Source of the DNA: Rhodamnia argentea
Lineage: Eukaryota; Streptophyta; Magnoliopsida; Myrtales; Myrtaceae
NCBI RefSeq assembly: GCF_020921035.1
Contig: NC_063156.1
Span: 12,970,501-13,034,500 of the forward strand
Length of the DNA: 64,000 bases
Reading direction: 5' to 3'
Position numbers and translations under genes: made by a program. Below, one piece after another: positions 10,894-22,618 of this stretch; the first letter of the stretch is position 1; every line of letters starts with the position of its first letter. The notes beneath the pieces were generated by a model. The model did not search any database. It had not been told where the DNA came from and saw only the letters and a program-made list of their open reading frames with translations.

Positions 10894-11240
10894 TCATAAT
10901 CGAAGGCGTTTTAACAATTTTGAATTTGAGTGATTGATGCATAACTCACTTTGCATGAAAATGTTGATCTTATTGTAAGCATTAAACAGTAAAACTTCAT
11001 GCGGAAAATTCGTCATTGATGGATCGTCGATCTTCATGATTCTCACGATAAGTAATAAGGATGAAGTCATACCTTTGTCCATAACGATTCTTCAAGCGTT
11101 GATTGTTTCGTTATAAAACTAGAGACAATGAAGACTAGGTTTTTTTTCCCTTAACCTTTTGTCCTCTTACGTATTCTAACGATGGAGTATAGAATACAAA
11201 ACCGACGTTCCTTTTACGTTATGTTAAAACTCTGATATCA
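10894..11240 (-). other. leader-like sequence beyond the copia LTR, with a PBS-like motif
   Basis: The complement of 11230-11243 reads TTGATATCAGAG, close to the plant copia primer-binding consensus TGGTATCAGAG (initiator tRNA-Met). It lies on the far side of the putative LTR at 11240-11445, where flanking DNA is expected. A 62-codon open frame follows at 11082-10894, without recognisable homology. A possible explanation is a tandem or recombined element sharing one LTR. Confidence 0.3.
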
Positions 11241-11445
11241 ATAGGATAGAGAGAGGACCAGACTTCTTTTAAACTTAAAACCTTATCTAAAAGGTGTCTC
11301 TTTAAGAGGTGCCTTCCCTCAAAGCACTTCAGAATCGTACCTTTTCAATTGTATCTTTTCGTAACCAATATAAATTAGTTATAACATGAAATAATTATTA
11401 AATCATTATTAAAAAATCATATGGGCCATATTTATTTTACATTCT
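11240..11445 (-). repeat. putative Ty1/copia LTR (3' of the pol fragment)
   Basis: On the minus strand the motif GGCCAAGTGGGAGAATGT (near 11457-11440) resembles the copia polypurine tract (AAGTGGGAGA) followed by an LTR start TGT. The AT-rich segment below it, to about 11240, would be the LTR. The second LTR needed to prove this was not found in the window. Confidence 0.4.
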
Positions 11446-11835
11446 CCCACTTGGCCAATAAAAGTTTTCTTTCATGGTTTAATAAATACCATAACGTGTA
11501 CAATCACATCATGCTAAAATTTTTCTTTAATTGGCTTTCACGGAATAACCACAATAAAGCAAAGAAAACTAATGTGAGTCATAGCAGTTATGTGTCATTA
11601 ATCGACATAGTCCCTTCTATGTACTACGACTATAGCACTCTCCTCATCATGATTCATAAATAAGAAATATATCAATGATCCAATTATAATGTCTCTATTA
11701 GAGACTGTCCTGTCAAACATTCATTTACTTCCATCATGTATAATACTAAATAGAAAACATGACATATCAGAAACACACATAAATGAGCTCAGAGTGTCAA
11801 ATACATAAACTAAATAGAGTCACAATACAATATCA

Positions 11836-12937
11836 TCAATAACGTCCAATAATGCCCATCCTTTCAACGTGTTCATTAAATATTTTGGGCGGCGGTTCTT
11901 TTGTTAATGGATCCGCAATCATAAGATTGGTGCTAATATGCTCAATTGACACTCTCTGTTTTTGAACTTCTTCTTTGACGGATAAGTATTTAATTTTCAT
12001 ATGTTTAGCAACCTTAGAATACTTGTCGTTCTTAGAGAAGAAAACTACTACAGAATTATCACAGTAAATTTTCAGCGGCCTGGCAATACTGCCGACAATC
12101 ACAAGCCCTAAAATAAAGTTCCGCAGCCATAATCCATGAATAATGACCTTAAAGCATGTCACGAACTCAGCCTCCATAGTGGATGCAGCAATGACTAATC
12201 GCTTCGCACTTTTTCATGAAATCGCACCTTCAGCCAAAAGAAACAAATAACCAAACGTTGATTTCCTTATCTTGGCGCATCCGGCTAAGTCTGAATCTGA
12301 ATCTCCAATCATTTCAATATGATTGGATCTTTTATAAGTGAGCATGTAATTTTTCGTTCCTTGCAAGTATCTGAGAACTTTCTTTATAGTTTTCCAGTGA
12401 TCTAATCCTGAATTATTTTGATACCTACCTAGCATTCCGACAGCAAAATTGATATCTAGTCTGGTGCAAGTTTGAGTATATATTAAGCTCCTAACAACAA
12501 ATGCATAAGGAATACTTTTCATTTGCTCTCATTCCAATTCACTTTTTTGACATTGCATAAAGCTAAATTTGTCCCATTTCTGAATTGAAACTATTCCTGC
12601 AGAACATTTGTCCATATTGAATCTCTCTAGAATTTTATTAATATAGGCTTTTTGAGACAACCTTAACAATCCTTGTGATCTATCATAAAATGTTTTTATT
12701 CTTATCATATGCGTTGACTCACTCATATCTTTCATTTCAAAATTCTTAGAGAGAAATTTCTTGATTTCATGTAACAAACCAAGATCATTAGCAGCAAGTA
12801 AATATCATCAACATACGGAACTAGAAAGATAAAATTGCTCTACTGACCTTCATATATATACATCGATCAACGATATTTTCCTTAAACCCAAAAGAGATCA
12901 TGGTATCATTGAACTTAAGATACCATTGTCCAGAAGC

Positions 12938-12996
<59 letters not shown>

Positions 12997-13150
12997 ACTT
13001 CTTTAATTTATACACCATGAGCTTCTTTCCTTTAACTGAAAAGCCTTCAGGTTGATCCATATAAACCTCTTCCTCTAAATTTTCAATAAGAAAGGCAATT
13101 TTCACATCCAATTGGTGTAACTCCAAATTGTAATGAGCAACCAAAGTCAA
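11836..13150 (-). pseudogene. Ty1/copia retrotransposon pol remnant (reverse transcriptase and RNase H)
   Basis: Four successive minus-strand frames give one decayed pol. 13150-12821 is the RT start (LHQLDVKIAFLIENLEEEVYM and QPEGF). 12777-12529 is RT thumb/connection (LLHEIKKFLSKNFEMKDM). 12522-12214 has SLIYTQTCTRLDINFAVG and VLRYLQGTK. 12177-11836 is RNase H (MEAEFVTC, IYCDNSVV and the terminal ADPLTKEPP). The order matches copia pol. The frame is broken at least three times. An (AT)n run replaces RT residues near 12944-12992. The RT catalytic YVDD segment, near 12790-12810 (complement of 'catcaacata'), falls at a frame break. No gag, protease or integrase is present. Confidence 0.88.
12944..12993. 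repeat. (AT)n microsatellite inside copia RT
   Basis: About 25 TA units interrupt the decayed reverse transcriptase. In the minus frame they would encode alternating Ile-Tyr. They arose after, or helped, the loss of function. Confidence 0.9.
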
Positions 13151-15325
13151 AATGGAATTTCTGAATCCAGGCGAGTGGATTTCTAACTTTATAGTTTGTT
13201 TGGATTGATGTTTAAATTGTTCATCAATAGTTTGAAAAATGGATCGTATTCCTGAAATTTCACTTGATATGTTTTTTTTTTTTTTTTTTTTTGGTAAGGT
13301 ATCACTTGATATGTTTGATTCCTGTATTATTTGATTTTTCTGAAAAGAATATGATCATGGATATGAATGATTCATTCATTTTCTGAACGTCAATGATAGC
13401 AAGATTGCAATATATATGCATAGAATGGCATTTCATGATGAAAACAAGTGAAATACTCGCCGTGAGGTTTATCTGACGTTATACCTCCATGAGGTTTATC
13501 GAGCGATGCCCCGTAGGAGCCGGACAGAATTCGGGATATCTTCAACGCTTTCTAATGGTCGGAATGTCTCCGTCTCTATAAGCTTGAGATGTCTTTGGAG
13601 TGAGATGCTAGGTGAGTCTATCCCCGAAGAAGGCACACTCGCATGAGGTTTCTCCGCAAAGGAGCCGAAGATTGAATTGCATACAAATTCATGAGTTTTT
13701 AGGAAAGAAATCTTCTACTTGAATCACTTGAAACACGTGCATTTGGATTTATGAATTGTTGACGTGGCATTTTGATTCAATACTTGCATATTGCTGGGTT
13801 AGACGTTTATTCGCGGAGCTGTTGAGATCACCCCTCGTGGATAACTATTTTTCAGGTTAACGTAGCTAACTAGTGATGTTGGCGGTAAGAAGTAACTTAT
13901 GGATATTGGTGTGAATTATGGAGTCTACCTGTGACGGTAACATTATGCTGGAGTAGTTATCGTATTTTGTGATACTTTCATTGTCTTTGAACTTTTGTAA
14001 AGAACTGATTGAAAGATATGAATAAAAGGTTGCTTTTGTGTTATCTAGTTAGTGAAACCGTGAAAGGTCATATCCTTTGATTAGGCATGCATGTCGTATT
14101 GAATGTTTTTTTTTTTACATGCACTTGTGCCCATATGGCCGCTTGATTGTTTTTACTTACAGCTTTCGCATGCGCTAGATTACATGTGCTAGATTACTCT
14201 GATTATAACGAAAGATTAACTAAAGAAGAGAGCAAGGTTTAGGAAAGCCTTCCCGTGGGGTGATAACGGTATGGGACATCACACAAATATTGTAAGAAAG
14301 ATTGAAAAATGTATCATTTGCTTGCAATGGTGTGCTGCTTGCATAGCTAAAATGATGACGTGACATCATTTGTGAGAAAAATGACGATGTAGGGGCTTGA
14401 AGTAACGATGTAAGTTCTTATCGTTGCTCGCAACAACGTAACATGTATATGTTGTCATACGCCAAAAAGTGACATACTTAAGGCTATGACGTAGATGTCG
14501 TTCACTTATAAATGACAAGAAATGTACATACCGTCGTCTACGTGAAGTGATGATGTTGCCCGGTATTGGAAGTCTTGATAGGAGGCTTGGGAAAAGAAAG
14601 CCTAAGAGTAAAAAGAAAGAATGCTTATTACATTTATTGAGGTTTATGCTTGATAATATGATTAATGTCATACTTGATTATGCTTGAATAACGGATCACA
14701 TGACAACTTTGTGATTTACAACATCAAGTATTAAATTTCTACTCTATCTTAAAGTTATTAATTTTATCTACTAGGCTGTGCGCTCATCCCTTATTTTTCT
14801 AGGAAATTAGCATGGCCGCACTCGCCCCGCGCCTCGGCTTGGTCATGGGATTGAACTAGAGTGACGGGATGTAGTATGCACCAATTCGGGGAATACATAT
14901 TCTATAATAAAGCCAACAGTATGGGTGAACGTAAGTCAGTCACGACGGATTTCAATTATATTCGTGGCATGGAATCTCAATTTAGATGGACGATTGTTTG
15001 GACTTCTGTCAGGATTTAATGGAGCCATTGATTTTCAGGAAGGGAGATCTGCAATCAGAGGTTAAGTTGCCATGGAGTCTTAGTTCGGACAATGTTATAA
15101 AAGTTGTGAAAGTGTGGCTGAGAGGCCTGAGGGCCAAGATGTTGGAATGAGAAGTTTAGTATTGGTGTGTGTAAGGTGATAGGGGAAGTTGAGAGCTGAC
15201 TCATCCTTTTTTTCCCGAATTTTGATTGTCTAGGACTTTACGGGGAAGAAAAATATAATATGTAAAAGCCAATAGCTAGAAACCAAGTCATATGATAGTT
15301 TTTCTCCCGTTCGACGTGACCGAGG
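13151..15325. repeat. gene-free region with LTR-like remnants
   Basis: No protein-coding gene recognised. 13440-14080 has LTR-like text, including ATGAATAAAA at about 14017-14026 (polyadenylation-like). 14775-14860 contains GGCTGTGCGCTCATCCC, similar to what I recall from gypsy-type LTR remnants. Poly-T runs lie at 13270-13292 and 14107-14116. The last 350 bases (14970-15325) are the promoter side of the ILR1-like gene. Confidence 0.3.
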
Positions 15326-15436
15326 ATGATTCGCCGTTGCGCCAGTCTACTTCCTTTCAGAAACGGACGCTTCCTTTATTCTTCAACACCAAGTATAGTT
15401 CCCAAAAGATTCCAGAAACCTGCTCGTGAAAAAGCG

Positions 15437-17821
15437 ATGGAACCCCATCGCCGTTTCATCTGGTTGTTAGTGGCGGCGACGCTCGCCTATGAGACCACCC
15501 GGGCTTTTGGGTCCTCGCCGGACTCGGGTTTGGATTTGGAGCTGAGTTCTCTGGGGCGAGAGCTGCTGGCGGCGGCGAGAGAGCCGGAGTTCTTCGGTTG
15601 GTTGACGAGCGTCAGGAGGAGAATCCACGAGCGCCCGGAATTGGCTTTCCAAGAGCACGGGACGAGTCAGCTCGTCCGGTCGGAGCTGGACGCGCTCGGG
15701 ATCGAGTACAACTGGCCGGTGGCCGAGACCGGGGTCGTGGCTTCGATCGGGTCGGGCGCCCAACCCTGGTTCGCTCTCCGGGCCGACATGGACGCCCTCC
15801 CTATTCAGGTTCCTCTCTCTCTCTCTCTCTCTCTTCAAAGTCAAACACTCGAGAAGCGACGTCATCGTGAGATCATGTCGTTCTCCGCTCAATAGTGTTT
15901 TTAATTTGGGATTTGGCTTTACTATCTATAGTCGAATGATTCCTCTTGTGGGTCTTGGGTGTCGTCGCATCCAAGACGGCAAAGCATGTTCTTTTACCGC
16001 TCGACAACAACCAAAAAGATTTCCATCTGTAGCTTTAGAAGACTCCGATCTGAATCTGATCGATCAATGAGGATTCTGCGTCATCTATGGATCGCGTCTT
16101 CGAGCAACAAAACTGAAAGCGTCGATGGGGACTGATGGACCCATTTCTGAAGCCAAGTTTTGTTCCTGGCTTAGCCAGCTACTGTGTTTGCAGACTCTGT
16201 TTTTGCATCAAACGAGACTAAATGAGACAGGAGTCTAATTTGATCATAAGCATTCGAATCGTAGCAAAGAGGGGTTTGCATTCTGCTTTCTCCTCGATTC
16301 CATCATGGACCTACGGCTATTTGGAGAACTGACCCCATATATCTTCTGTCTTGTTAAGTGACTGTATCCCAAAATGCAGCAATTTGAACGTCAATGACAC
16401 CCTTTTCTTTCCCTTGATTGAGCTTAGGAATTGGTTGAGTGGGAACATAAGAGCAGGAACGACGGTAAAATGCATGCTTGTGGTCATGATGCTCACACCA
16501 CCATGCTTCTAGGAGCAGCCAGATTACTCAGCAGCAAAAAGGACTCTTTGAAGGTAAAATTGTAGTCCAGAGCAACTTTCAAGAATTTAATTACTCAATC
16601 CCCAATTCGATCTCTCATGGCTGATCTCTTTTTGGGTATTTTCTTCCCAAAGGGCACGATCAAACTCGTCTTCCAACCCGGAGAAGAAGGTCGTGCTGGT
16701 GCATACCATATGCTTCGAGAAGGAGCACTCGATCAGTTCCAAGCCATCTTTGGCCTACATGTTTCACCATATTTGGAAACCGGCAGCATTGGTTCACGGC
16801 CTGGTCCAATGCTAGCAGGGAGTGGTAGATTCTTAGCAACAATACAAGGAAAAGGAGGGCATGCGGCGAGCCCACAAGTGACTGTAGATCCCGTTCTTGC
16901 TGCCTCATCTGCAATTATCACGCTCCAGCATATCATTTCCCGAGAAACAGATCCTCTTGAGGCCAGGGTAAATTTATTGTTTTTAAACTCACTAACAAAA
17001 TGACCGGAACCATTCTCTGTTCTTACTTTCTGTAACTTCTATTTCCTTTTATGTGTTGCTTGAATTCCCCAATGAGAATTGGCATCTCTCATCTCATGCA
17101 TAGGTGATCTCGGTGGGCTTCATTGAGGGTGGCCAAGCTTTGAACGTAATACCGGATATGGTCCGGTTTGGAGGAACTTTTAGGAGTATGACTTCAGATG
17201 GCTTGTATAGTCTGCAACATAGGATCGAAGAGGTGACAGTCGTTCCATGTATACATTCCTAGATTTACCGTCAATTTCCAAGTCGTGTAGTTTGTATGAG
17301 ATTGCTCCTTATCAGTTGACATTAGAGGAAAGGGATTAAACTCATTGTCTTTGTATGATTTTAGTTATACTGCAACATTCAATTTATCGAATAATTTCTA
17401 CAAAATGAGAACTAAAATTTAACTTAAGCCACCTTAACCACTGCAGGTAATAGAGTTGCAAGCAGCTGTGCATCGGTGCAATGCGACGGTCGACTTCATG
17501 GAAGACAAAATGAGGCCTTACCTTGCTACTGTGAATGATGAGACTTTGTACAGGCATGCAAAAGGCGTCGGTGAAGCCCTGCTCGGCGAATCCCGAGTGC
17601 ACGTTGTGCCCATGAGCATGGGAGCAGAGGATTTCAGCTTCTATTCGGAGAAGATGAAGGCCGCATTTTTCATGATCGGCACAAAAAATGGAACCCTAGG
17701 ATCGGATAAGGCATTGCACTCCCCGTACTTTTTCCTCGACGAGGAAGTTCTGCCCATCGGAGCCGCTCTCCATGCAGCAGTCGCTATATCGTACTTGGAC
17801 GGGCATGCAATCGAGATATGA
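15437..17821 (+). CDS. IAA-amino acid hydrolase ILR1-like, five exons, intact (copy 1)
   Basis: Exons: 15437-15808, 16428-16553, 16653-16967, 17104-17232 and 17447-17821, all phase 0 with GT-AG borders, giving 438 residues. The N-terminus ([19 protein letters not shown]) is a signal peptide, so I prefer this ATG over the in-frame one at 15326. M20D metallopeptidase ligands are all visible: Cys142 and His144 (HACGHD), Glu178 (GEEG), His202 (GLHV) and His405 (LHSP). [18 protein letters not shown] and [11 protein letters not shown] are family signatures. The family cleaves IAA-amino acid (or JA-Ile) conjugates to free hormone, mainly in the ER. No KDEL/HDEL-type tail is seen; the protein ends DGHAIEI. 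Exon 1 ends before a CT repeat in intron 1 (15811-15834). It is followed by a damaged tandem copy. Confidence 0.93.
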
Positions 17822-18167
17822 TCAGGTATCGCCTGGCAGTTTTTGTACAGTTCAATTTGCATGGATGGACCTTGATTTACATGGTATGAAAGTTCTTCTC
17901 TGCCGGAAATTGCTAGGCAATAGAAGGTTGGGAACAAGATATTGTAATTGGGGATCGGCTAAACTCTTGGAGAGGCATCAGAAGGTCTGGTGATGTCCAT
18001 CAATTGGGCCCCCTGCTCAGTAAAAACTCTGCTTGACGAACGTTTGATTCATACCTTCCTTTGCATGCCATTATCAATGGTTTCGACTGGAGATGGCCAA
18101 AGAAACCTAACCTACTACTCAAAGCGAGATCAAATGCGCAGAAGATCCCGCTATGGCTTCGCAGTAG
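17822..18167. other. 3' flank of ILR1-like copy 1
   Basis: Likely 3' untranslated region and short spacer. No AATAAA was identified close to the stop. No other feature was recognised. Confidence 0.4.
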
Positions 18168-18484
18168 CTAAAATATATTACAAGTGTCAAAACTTGTGTA
18201 CGGCACTCATTTATTGCCAAAACTTTCAAAACGATCATTTAAGTGTCAAATCTTTTGAAAAACGTTCACTTTAGTGTCAACTCTAATTTGAGCTAACGTG
18301 GCTCGCCGGAGATCCGACATAACCTATTTTTTTTATTAATGTTTCAGCTAACGTGGCTCGTCAGAGTTGGCACTAAAATTAGTATTTTTCAAAAAATTTG
18401 GCACTTAACTCATCGTTTTAAAAGATTTGGCATTAAAGTGAGCGTCGTACATAAGTTTTGATACTTATAGTGTATTTTAACCTT
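18168..18484. mobile_element. foldback MITE-like element
   Basis: The left arm begins TAAAATATATTACAAGTGTCAAAACTTGT. The complement of the right end reads GGTTAAAATACACTATAAGTATC and AAAACTTATGTACG. The arms stay parallel inward (CACTCATTTATTGCC versus GCTCACTTTAATGCC) to a centre around 18320, where GCTAACGTGGCTCG occurs twice (18293 and 18347). Nearly the whole element is one imperfect hairpin of about 315 bp, as in foldback-type MITEs. Confidence 0.65.
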
Positions 18485-18492
18485 GCGCGGTT

Positions 18493-18552
18493 GATCGATG
18501 CGAGATGTCACAAGCAAGCCGGGATCGATGCGAGATGTCACAAGCAAGCCGG
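18493..18552. repeat. 30-bp perfect tandem duplication
   Basis: The 30-base unit beginning GATCGATGCGAGATGTCACA occurs twice back to back (18493-18522 and 18523-18552) without mismatch. It directly follows the foldback element, so it may be a replication-slippage or excision-repair scar. Confidence 0.9.
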
Positions 18553-18769
18553 GACGGAAAAATGTGGGGAATGATTGTCTTATACGCAAGATAGAAGTAT
18601 CGGAAAAGTGGGGCAAAGGCTACACGAGAAACATGTCGGACATGGCGGGTTGAGGCTTAGAACTAACGAAAGTCGGTTTATATTGTCCCCATAAACGCAT
18701 AGCTCTCCCACCCATCTAATGGTCGGATCTTCGCCCAAAATTAACAGTGTAAATACTTATTTTATAAAG

Positions 18770-19140
18770 GAAAAAGTCATCAAAAACCTCAAATTATTTT
18801 AGATGACACATTTGTCCCAAATTTTTTCTTTTTGTGACATCGAAAACCTATATCATGTCAATTATGTCACGTTTACCTTAAACTTTTTTTTTGTTACATA
18901 AATAATCTGAATTTTTTTTTGGGTGAGACATTTATCTCCCGTCAAGGTTCCGTTAAATGATTTTTCAATCAAAATAACGTCGTTTTTATTTCAGTTAAAT
19001 TGCATGGGTTTTATGTCGACACCATTTGCTTTCCGATATCCTTATAGGCAGATTTTTTAACTTTGCTCATGGACGGAACCTTAACGGGAGGTAACTGCAT
19101 CACGGTGAGTATAGCTTGGGGGTTTTTTGGTGGCTTTTAT
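18770..19140. mobile_element. AT-rich foldback-like repeat
   Basis: A left part with CATCAAAAACCTCAAATTATT... and GACATTTATCTCCCGTCAAGG is mirrored by GGACGGAACCTTAACGGGAGGTAACTG and GGGGGTTTTTTGGTGGC on the right. The inner inverted pair GTCAAGGTTCCGTTAA / TTAACGGGAGG is clear. It resembles the 5.2-kb foldback in style (alternating 'AAAACCTCAA' and 'GTGACAT'). Confidence 0.4.
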
Positions 19141-19194
19141 CTATTTTATAATAAGAAAACTTGGACTAATGATTTTCATTTAAACCCACTTTAT

Positions 19195-19830
19195 GGGCCT
19201 ATTTAGTTTAGTATTTAGCCAAGAGACTTTTGAAAAAATGCAAATACCTTTGAGTTAAAGGCATTTTTCAAAATACAAGTAGTGTTTGTTAAAATATATT
19301 TTAAAAATATATTGAAAAATAACTTTGATGTAAATGCTATTTGGTGAAAAATGAACTTTGTAAAGTACTTTTGCTTTTTGAAAAAAAAAAACGGACGGAC
19401 GGCGATCGGCGACGGCGGCAGCGGCGGTGGGGGGCCATGGTCGGGGGCAATCGGTGGTGGGCGGCGGGCAACGATCGGTGAGCGGCGGCGGCGGCAGGCA
19501 GCTGTGGTCGGTGGTGGCGGCGGCAATCGACGGCGACGGGCGGAGATGGGTAGCGGCGATGGACGGTAGTCCGCATCCGTCGGTGTTAGCGGCGGCGGTG
19601 GCGATGGTGGCGGGCGGAGGCGACGGGTGGCGACAAGTTAAGATGATAAATTTCAAAAAAAAATTAGTTGTATTTTGCAAAATCCATTTAGCCCAATGTT
19701 TGGACTAAAGGAATTTTGGAGAGCATTTGAAATGTAATTGCATCCCCCAAAATGAGCCAAAAAATGAACCAAATGACATTTGTATTTGATTAAGGTACAT
19801 TAAAGCCTCAATGCTGAACTAAACATGGCC
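19195..19830. mobile_element. Harbinger/Tourist-type MITE candidate with a G-rich core
   Basis: The left end GGGCCTATTTAGTTTAG resembles the complement of the right end (GGCCATGTTTAGTTCAG), the 'GGCCTGTTTAGTT' style of Tourist-like MITEs. A 3-bp direct repeat TAT lies outside both ends (19192-19194 and 19831-19833). The middle (19390-19640) is strongly strand-biased, with GGC/GGT/GCGGC repeats on the plus strand. The open frames read from it are low-complexity and not genes. Confidence 0.45.
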
Positions 19831-19833
19831 TAT

Positions 19834-20290
19834 TTCGTTCAAAAAGAAACTCTCACTTATTGATAACTTTTTTTGTTCACAAAACAATTATTACCATCTA
19901 TCAATATTTTTCTCCTTTGCTCGCACATCCACGCACTTTCGTCGTCACAGTGGAGCGTGGTCAACTCTAGTTGAGTTGAACGCACGACACGTGCAAGCTG
20001 GGGGTCCCACCTCGGCTTGTGGTACCGAGATTCGTGCGAAACGTGCGAAACTTATTTTAACAAACAAATGGCCGGCAACCGCAAAAACAGATCTTTCTTG
20101 AAAAAAACTGAAAAGAGTTTGCGACGCGCAGGTCTCTTTCTTGTCCACCCCCGAGAGCGCAATTCCTCAGATTGAAGGACGACGTCATCCCTCTCTCAAT
20201 CTCTCCCCCACTTGTCTCCTCGCCCGTCCCGTTTTCACGTTTCAGGCGCGTAATCTAGTCGCGTTGAGCTTCGGAGCCATTCTTCCCCAA
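19834..20290 (+). promoter_or_regulatory. upstream region of ILR1-like copy 2
   Basis: Unique-looking sequence before the second ILR1-like start. It contains CACGACACGTGCAAG near 19982, an ACACGTG E-box/G-box-like core. An open frame from 20141 reaches exon 1 in frame, but the [13 protein letters not shown] signal peptide at 20291 is the natural start. Confidence 0.35.
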
Positions 20291-22618
20291 ATGGGGCTGG
20301 CTCACTTGCTGCTGCTATCGCTCTCCCTCTTCCACGTCAGTGGGTCGTGTGCTCTGGTGCTCAAATCCGAGCCCGAGCTCAAGTCTTTGACCCACGACTT
20401 GCTCGAATCGGCCAAGGACCCGGAGTTCTTCCGGTGGATGCGGGACATCCGGAGGAGGATCCACGAGTACCCGGAGCTCGGGTTCGAAGAGCACCGGACG
20501 AGCCAACTCATCAGGGACGAGCTCGACTCCCTCGGGATCAAGTACAAGTGGCCCGTCGCCAAGACTGGCGTCGTCGCTTTCATGGGGTCCGGAGAGTAGC
20601 CGGTCTTCGCTCTCAGAGCCGACATGGATGCTCTACCGTTGCAGGTGATCGATCTTTGATGACATAGCTGAGTCCAATTTATGAAACACTGGGAATTTGC
20701 GATTTCATGTCGCATTGTTCCGAGGCCCAGGAAGTTTGGGTTTTGGGTATATACATGTGGCTAATGTGATTGATTTACCTGCAAGAATCGCGGGTAAGCC
20801 TAGAGTAGAGGCGGGTCTTTGCCCACATTCAGTGGTTTGAAGGAGGGTGTTTTGAAATTTCATGTGAATCGTGAGTAAATGCAGAGTTGTTCTTGTTTCG
20901 ATACCTTGCTGTCTTTATAAATATGGATTTGTGATCGCGTGAAGGAACTCGTGGACTGGGAGCACAAAAGCAAGATTGACGGGAAAATGCATGCCTGCGG
21001 CCACGATACCCATGTAGCTATGCTCCTCGGAGCAGCCAAATTGCTCAAAGAGAGGGAAAATCTGATAAAGGTAACTCCACTATCTCAGACTTAAATGCTG
21101 AAGCGGCTGGCATTTTTCACCTTCAAGACGATTTATGCATTTTGATTGTGTCATGAATTCTTAAGGGAACCATAAAGCTTGTATTCCAGCCTGGAGAAGA
21201 AGGTTATTCCGGTGCTTATTACATGTTGCAAGATGGAGTTCTGGACGACCTTGACGGAATCCTCAGCATCCATGTTCTGCCTAATGTGCCGACGGGGTTC
21301 CTTGCTTCCAGGCCTGGGCCAATCCTTGCGGGTGCTGGGGTGTTTTCGGCTACTATTCAGGGGAAAGGCGGGCATGCAGCACTTCCGCATCACAATATAG
21401 ACCCCATTGTTGCGGCTTCATCTGCAATCCTTGGTCTTCAGCAAATTGTATCTCGAGAGACCGATCCTCTTGAGGCACAGGTAATTTGCTTCTTGTTCAT
21501 TTTACTCATTGTATTAAGCTTCAAAATGTTGGATGGGAACATGATTATACGTGTGCAAGTGATTGCAATCACACGAGAGTACGACATCTGCAGCATTTTC
21601 ATCTTGGGGCCAAACTTGTCATCCGGAGTTACATTTTTGTTTGTTACACATGCACTGTGCTCTCAGAATAGGAAACAGAAGGCCTCAATCTGTTGTGCCT
21701 CTTTGTATTTTTCCAGTTACCACAATCAAGTTGTATGAGCATCACAGACCACCACAGAAAGTATCTAGTGTTTGAAGCTATCATTGTAGAACGCTAAACT
21801 CGTCTGAGGAAATTTCTTATTCCTAAGTGCCCAAATGTGACAGATCATTGTGTATGAACTTCCTTGCGAAATGTTTATCTGATTAATGATTTTGCCAGCG
21901 ACACACTATGTGTGTCTTTCCTAGTTGCATACTATGTGTAGCTTTAGCATCATCTCAAAATTTCGCACTTTAAATGGACAGGTGGTGACAGTCGAGTACA
22001 TCGAAGGAGGCCATACCGCTAACGTGATTCCAGAGTCTGTCAAATTTGGAGGAACATTCAGAAGTTTGAGTTCCGATGGTCTCGTATTCCTTCAGAAGAG
22101 GATAAAAGAGGTAATTGACGAATTCTTCGGCCAGTCTGTTATGTTCAAGGTGGTTGTATGTCAATTCTTACAAATGCTTTGTGTTGTGGTTACAGGTCAT
22201 AGAGATGCAAGCGGCTGTTCACAGATGTAAAGCTGTGGTGGACTTCGGAGTGGACAAAGTGCCCCTTCACCCTGTAATGGTTAATGACGAAGTCCTATAC
22301 GAACACGCCAAAAGGGTTGGAGAGATCCTCCTCGGCGAAGACAAAGTGCAGCTCCTGCCAGTGACGATGGGAGCCGAGGACTTCAGCTTCTTCGCCGACA
22401 AGACCGCTTCTTTGATTTTCGTGGTGGGGATACGGAACGAGACTCTGAAGTCGCATCACGTGCTGCACTCGCCTCACTTCTTTGTCGACGAGGAGGCTTT
22501 CCCGATCGGAGCGGCTCTTCATTCAGCCATCGCGATATCATACTTGGGTGAGCACGCGGACGCAGAGGGTGCGTGTCCTAACCATGGTTACCCTCAAGGC
22601 TCAACTTGTGTAGGATAG
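20291..22618 (+). pseudogene. ILR1-like amidohydrolase copy 2, in-frame stop in exon 1
   Basis: Five exons with the same phases as copy 1: 20291-20644, 20945-21070, 21166-21480, 21982-22110 and 22196-22618; all borders are GT-AG and internal exon lengths (126, 315, 129) are identical. It would encode 448 residues, but codon 103 is TAG (20597-20599), in GSGE[19 protein letters not shown], where relatives carry Gln or Lys. Everything else looks functional: signal peptide, HACGHD, GEEG, SIHV, LHSPHFF. A restart at the Met in RADMDAL would keep the metal ligands but lose the signal peptide and about 110 residues. The single change suggests a recent loss, a segregating null allele or a sequencing error. 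The C-terminus is longer than copy 1 (ends GSTCVG). Confidence 0.9.

Noticed and set aside
12821-13150. Protein with an Ile-Tyr repeat
   Set aside because: The repeat is an (AT)n expansion inside copia reverse transcriptase, not a real domain.
15326-15436. 37 extra N-terminal residues for ILR1-like copy 1
   Set aside because: They lack family character, while the Met at 15437 starts a normal signal peptide.
19215-19708. Several long overlapping frames with Pro, Ala or Gly runs
   Set aside because: All come from the G-rich low-complexity core; they exist on both strands at once.
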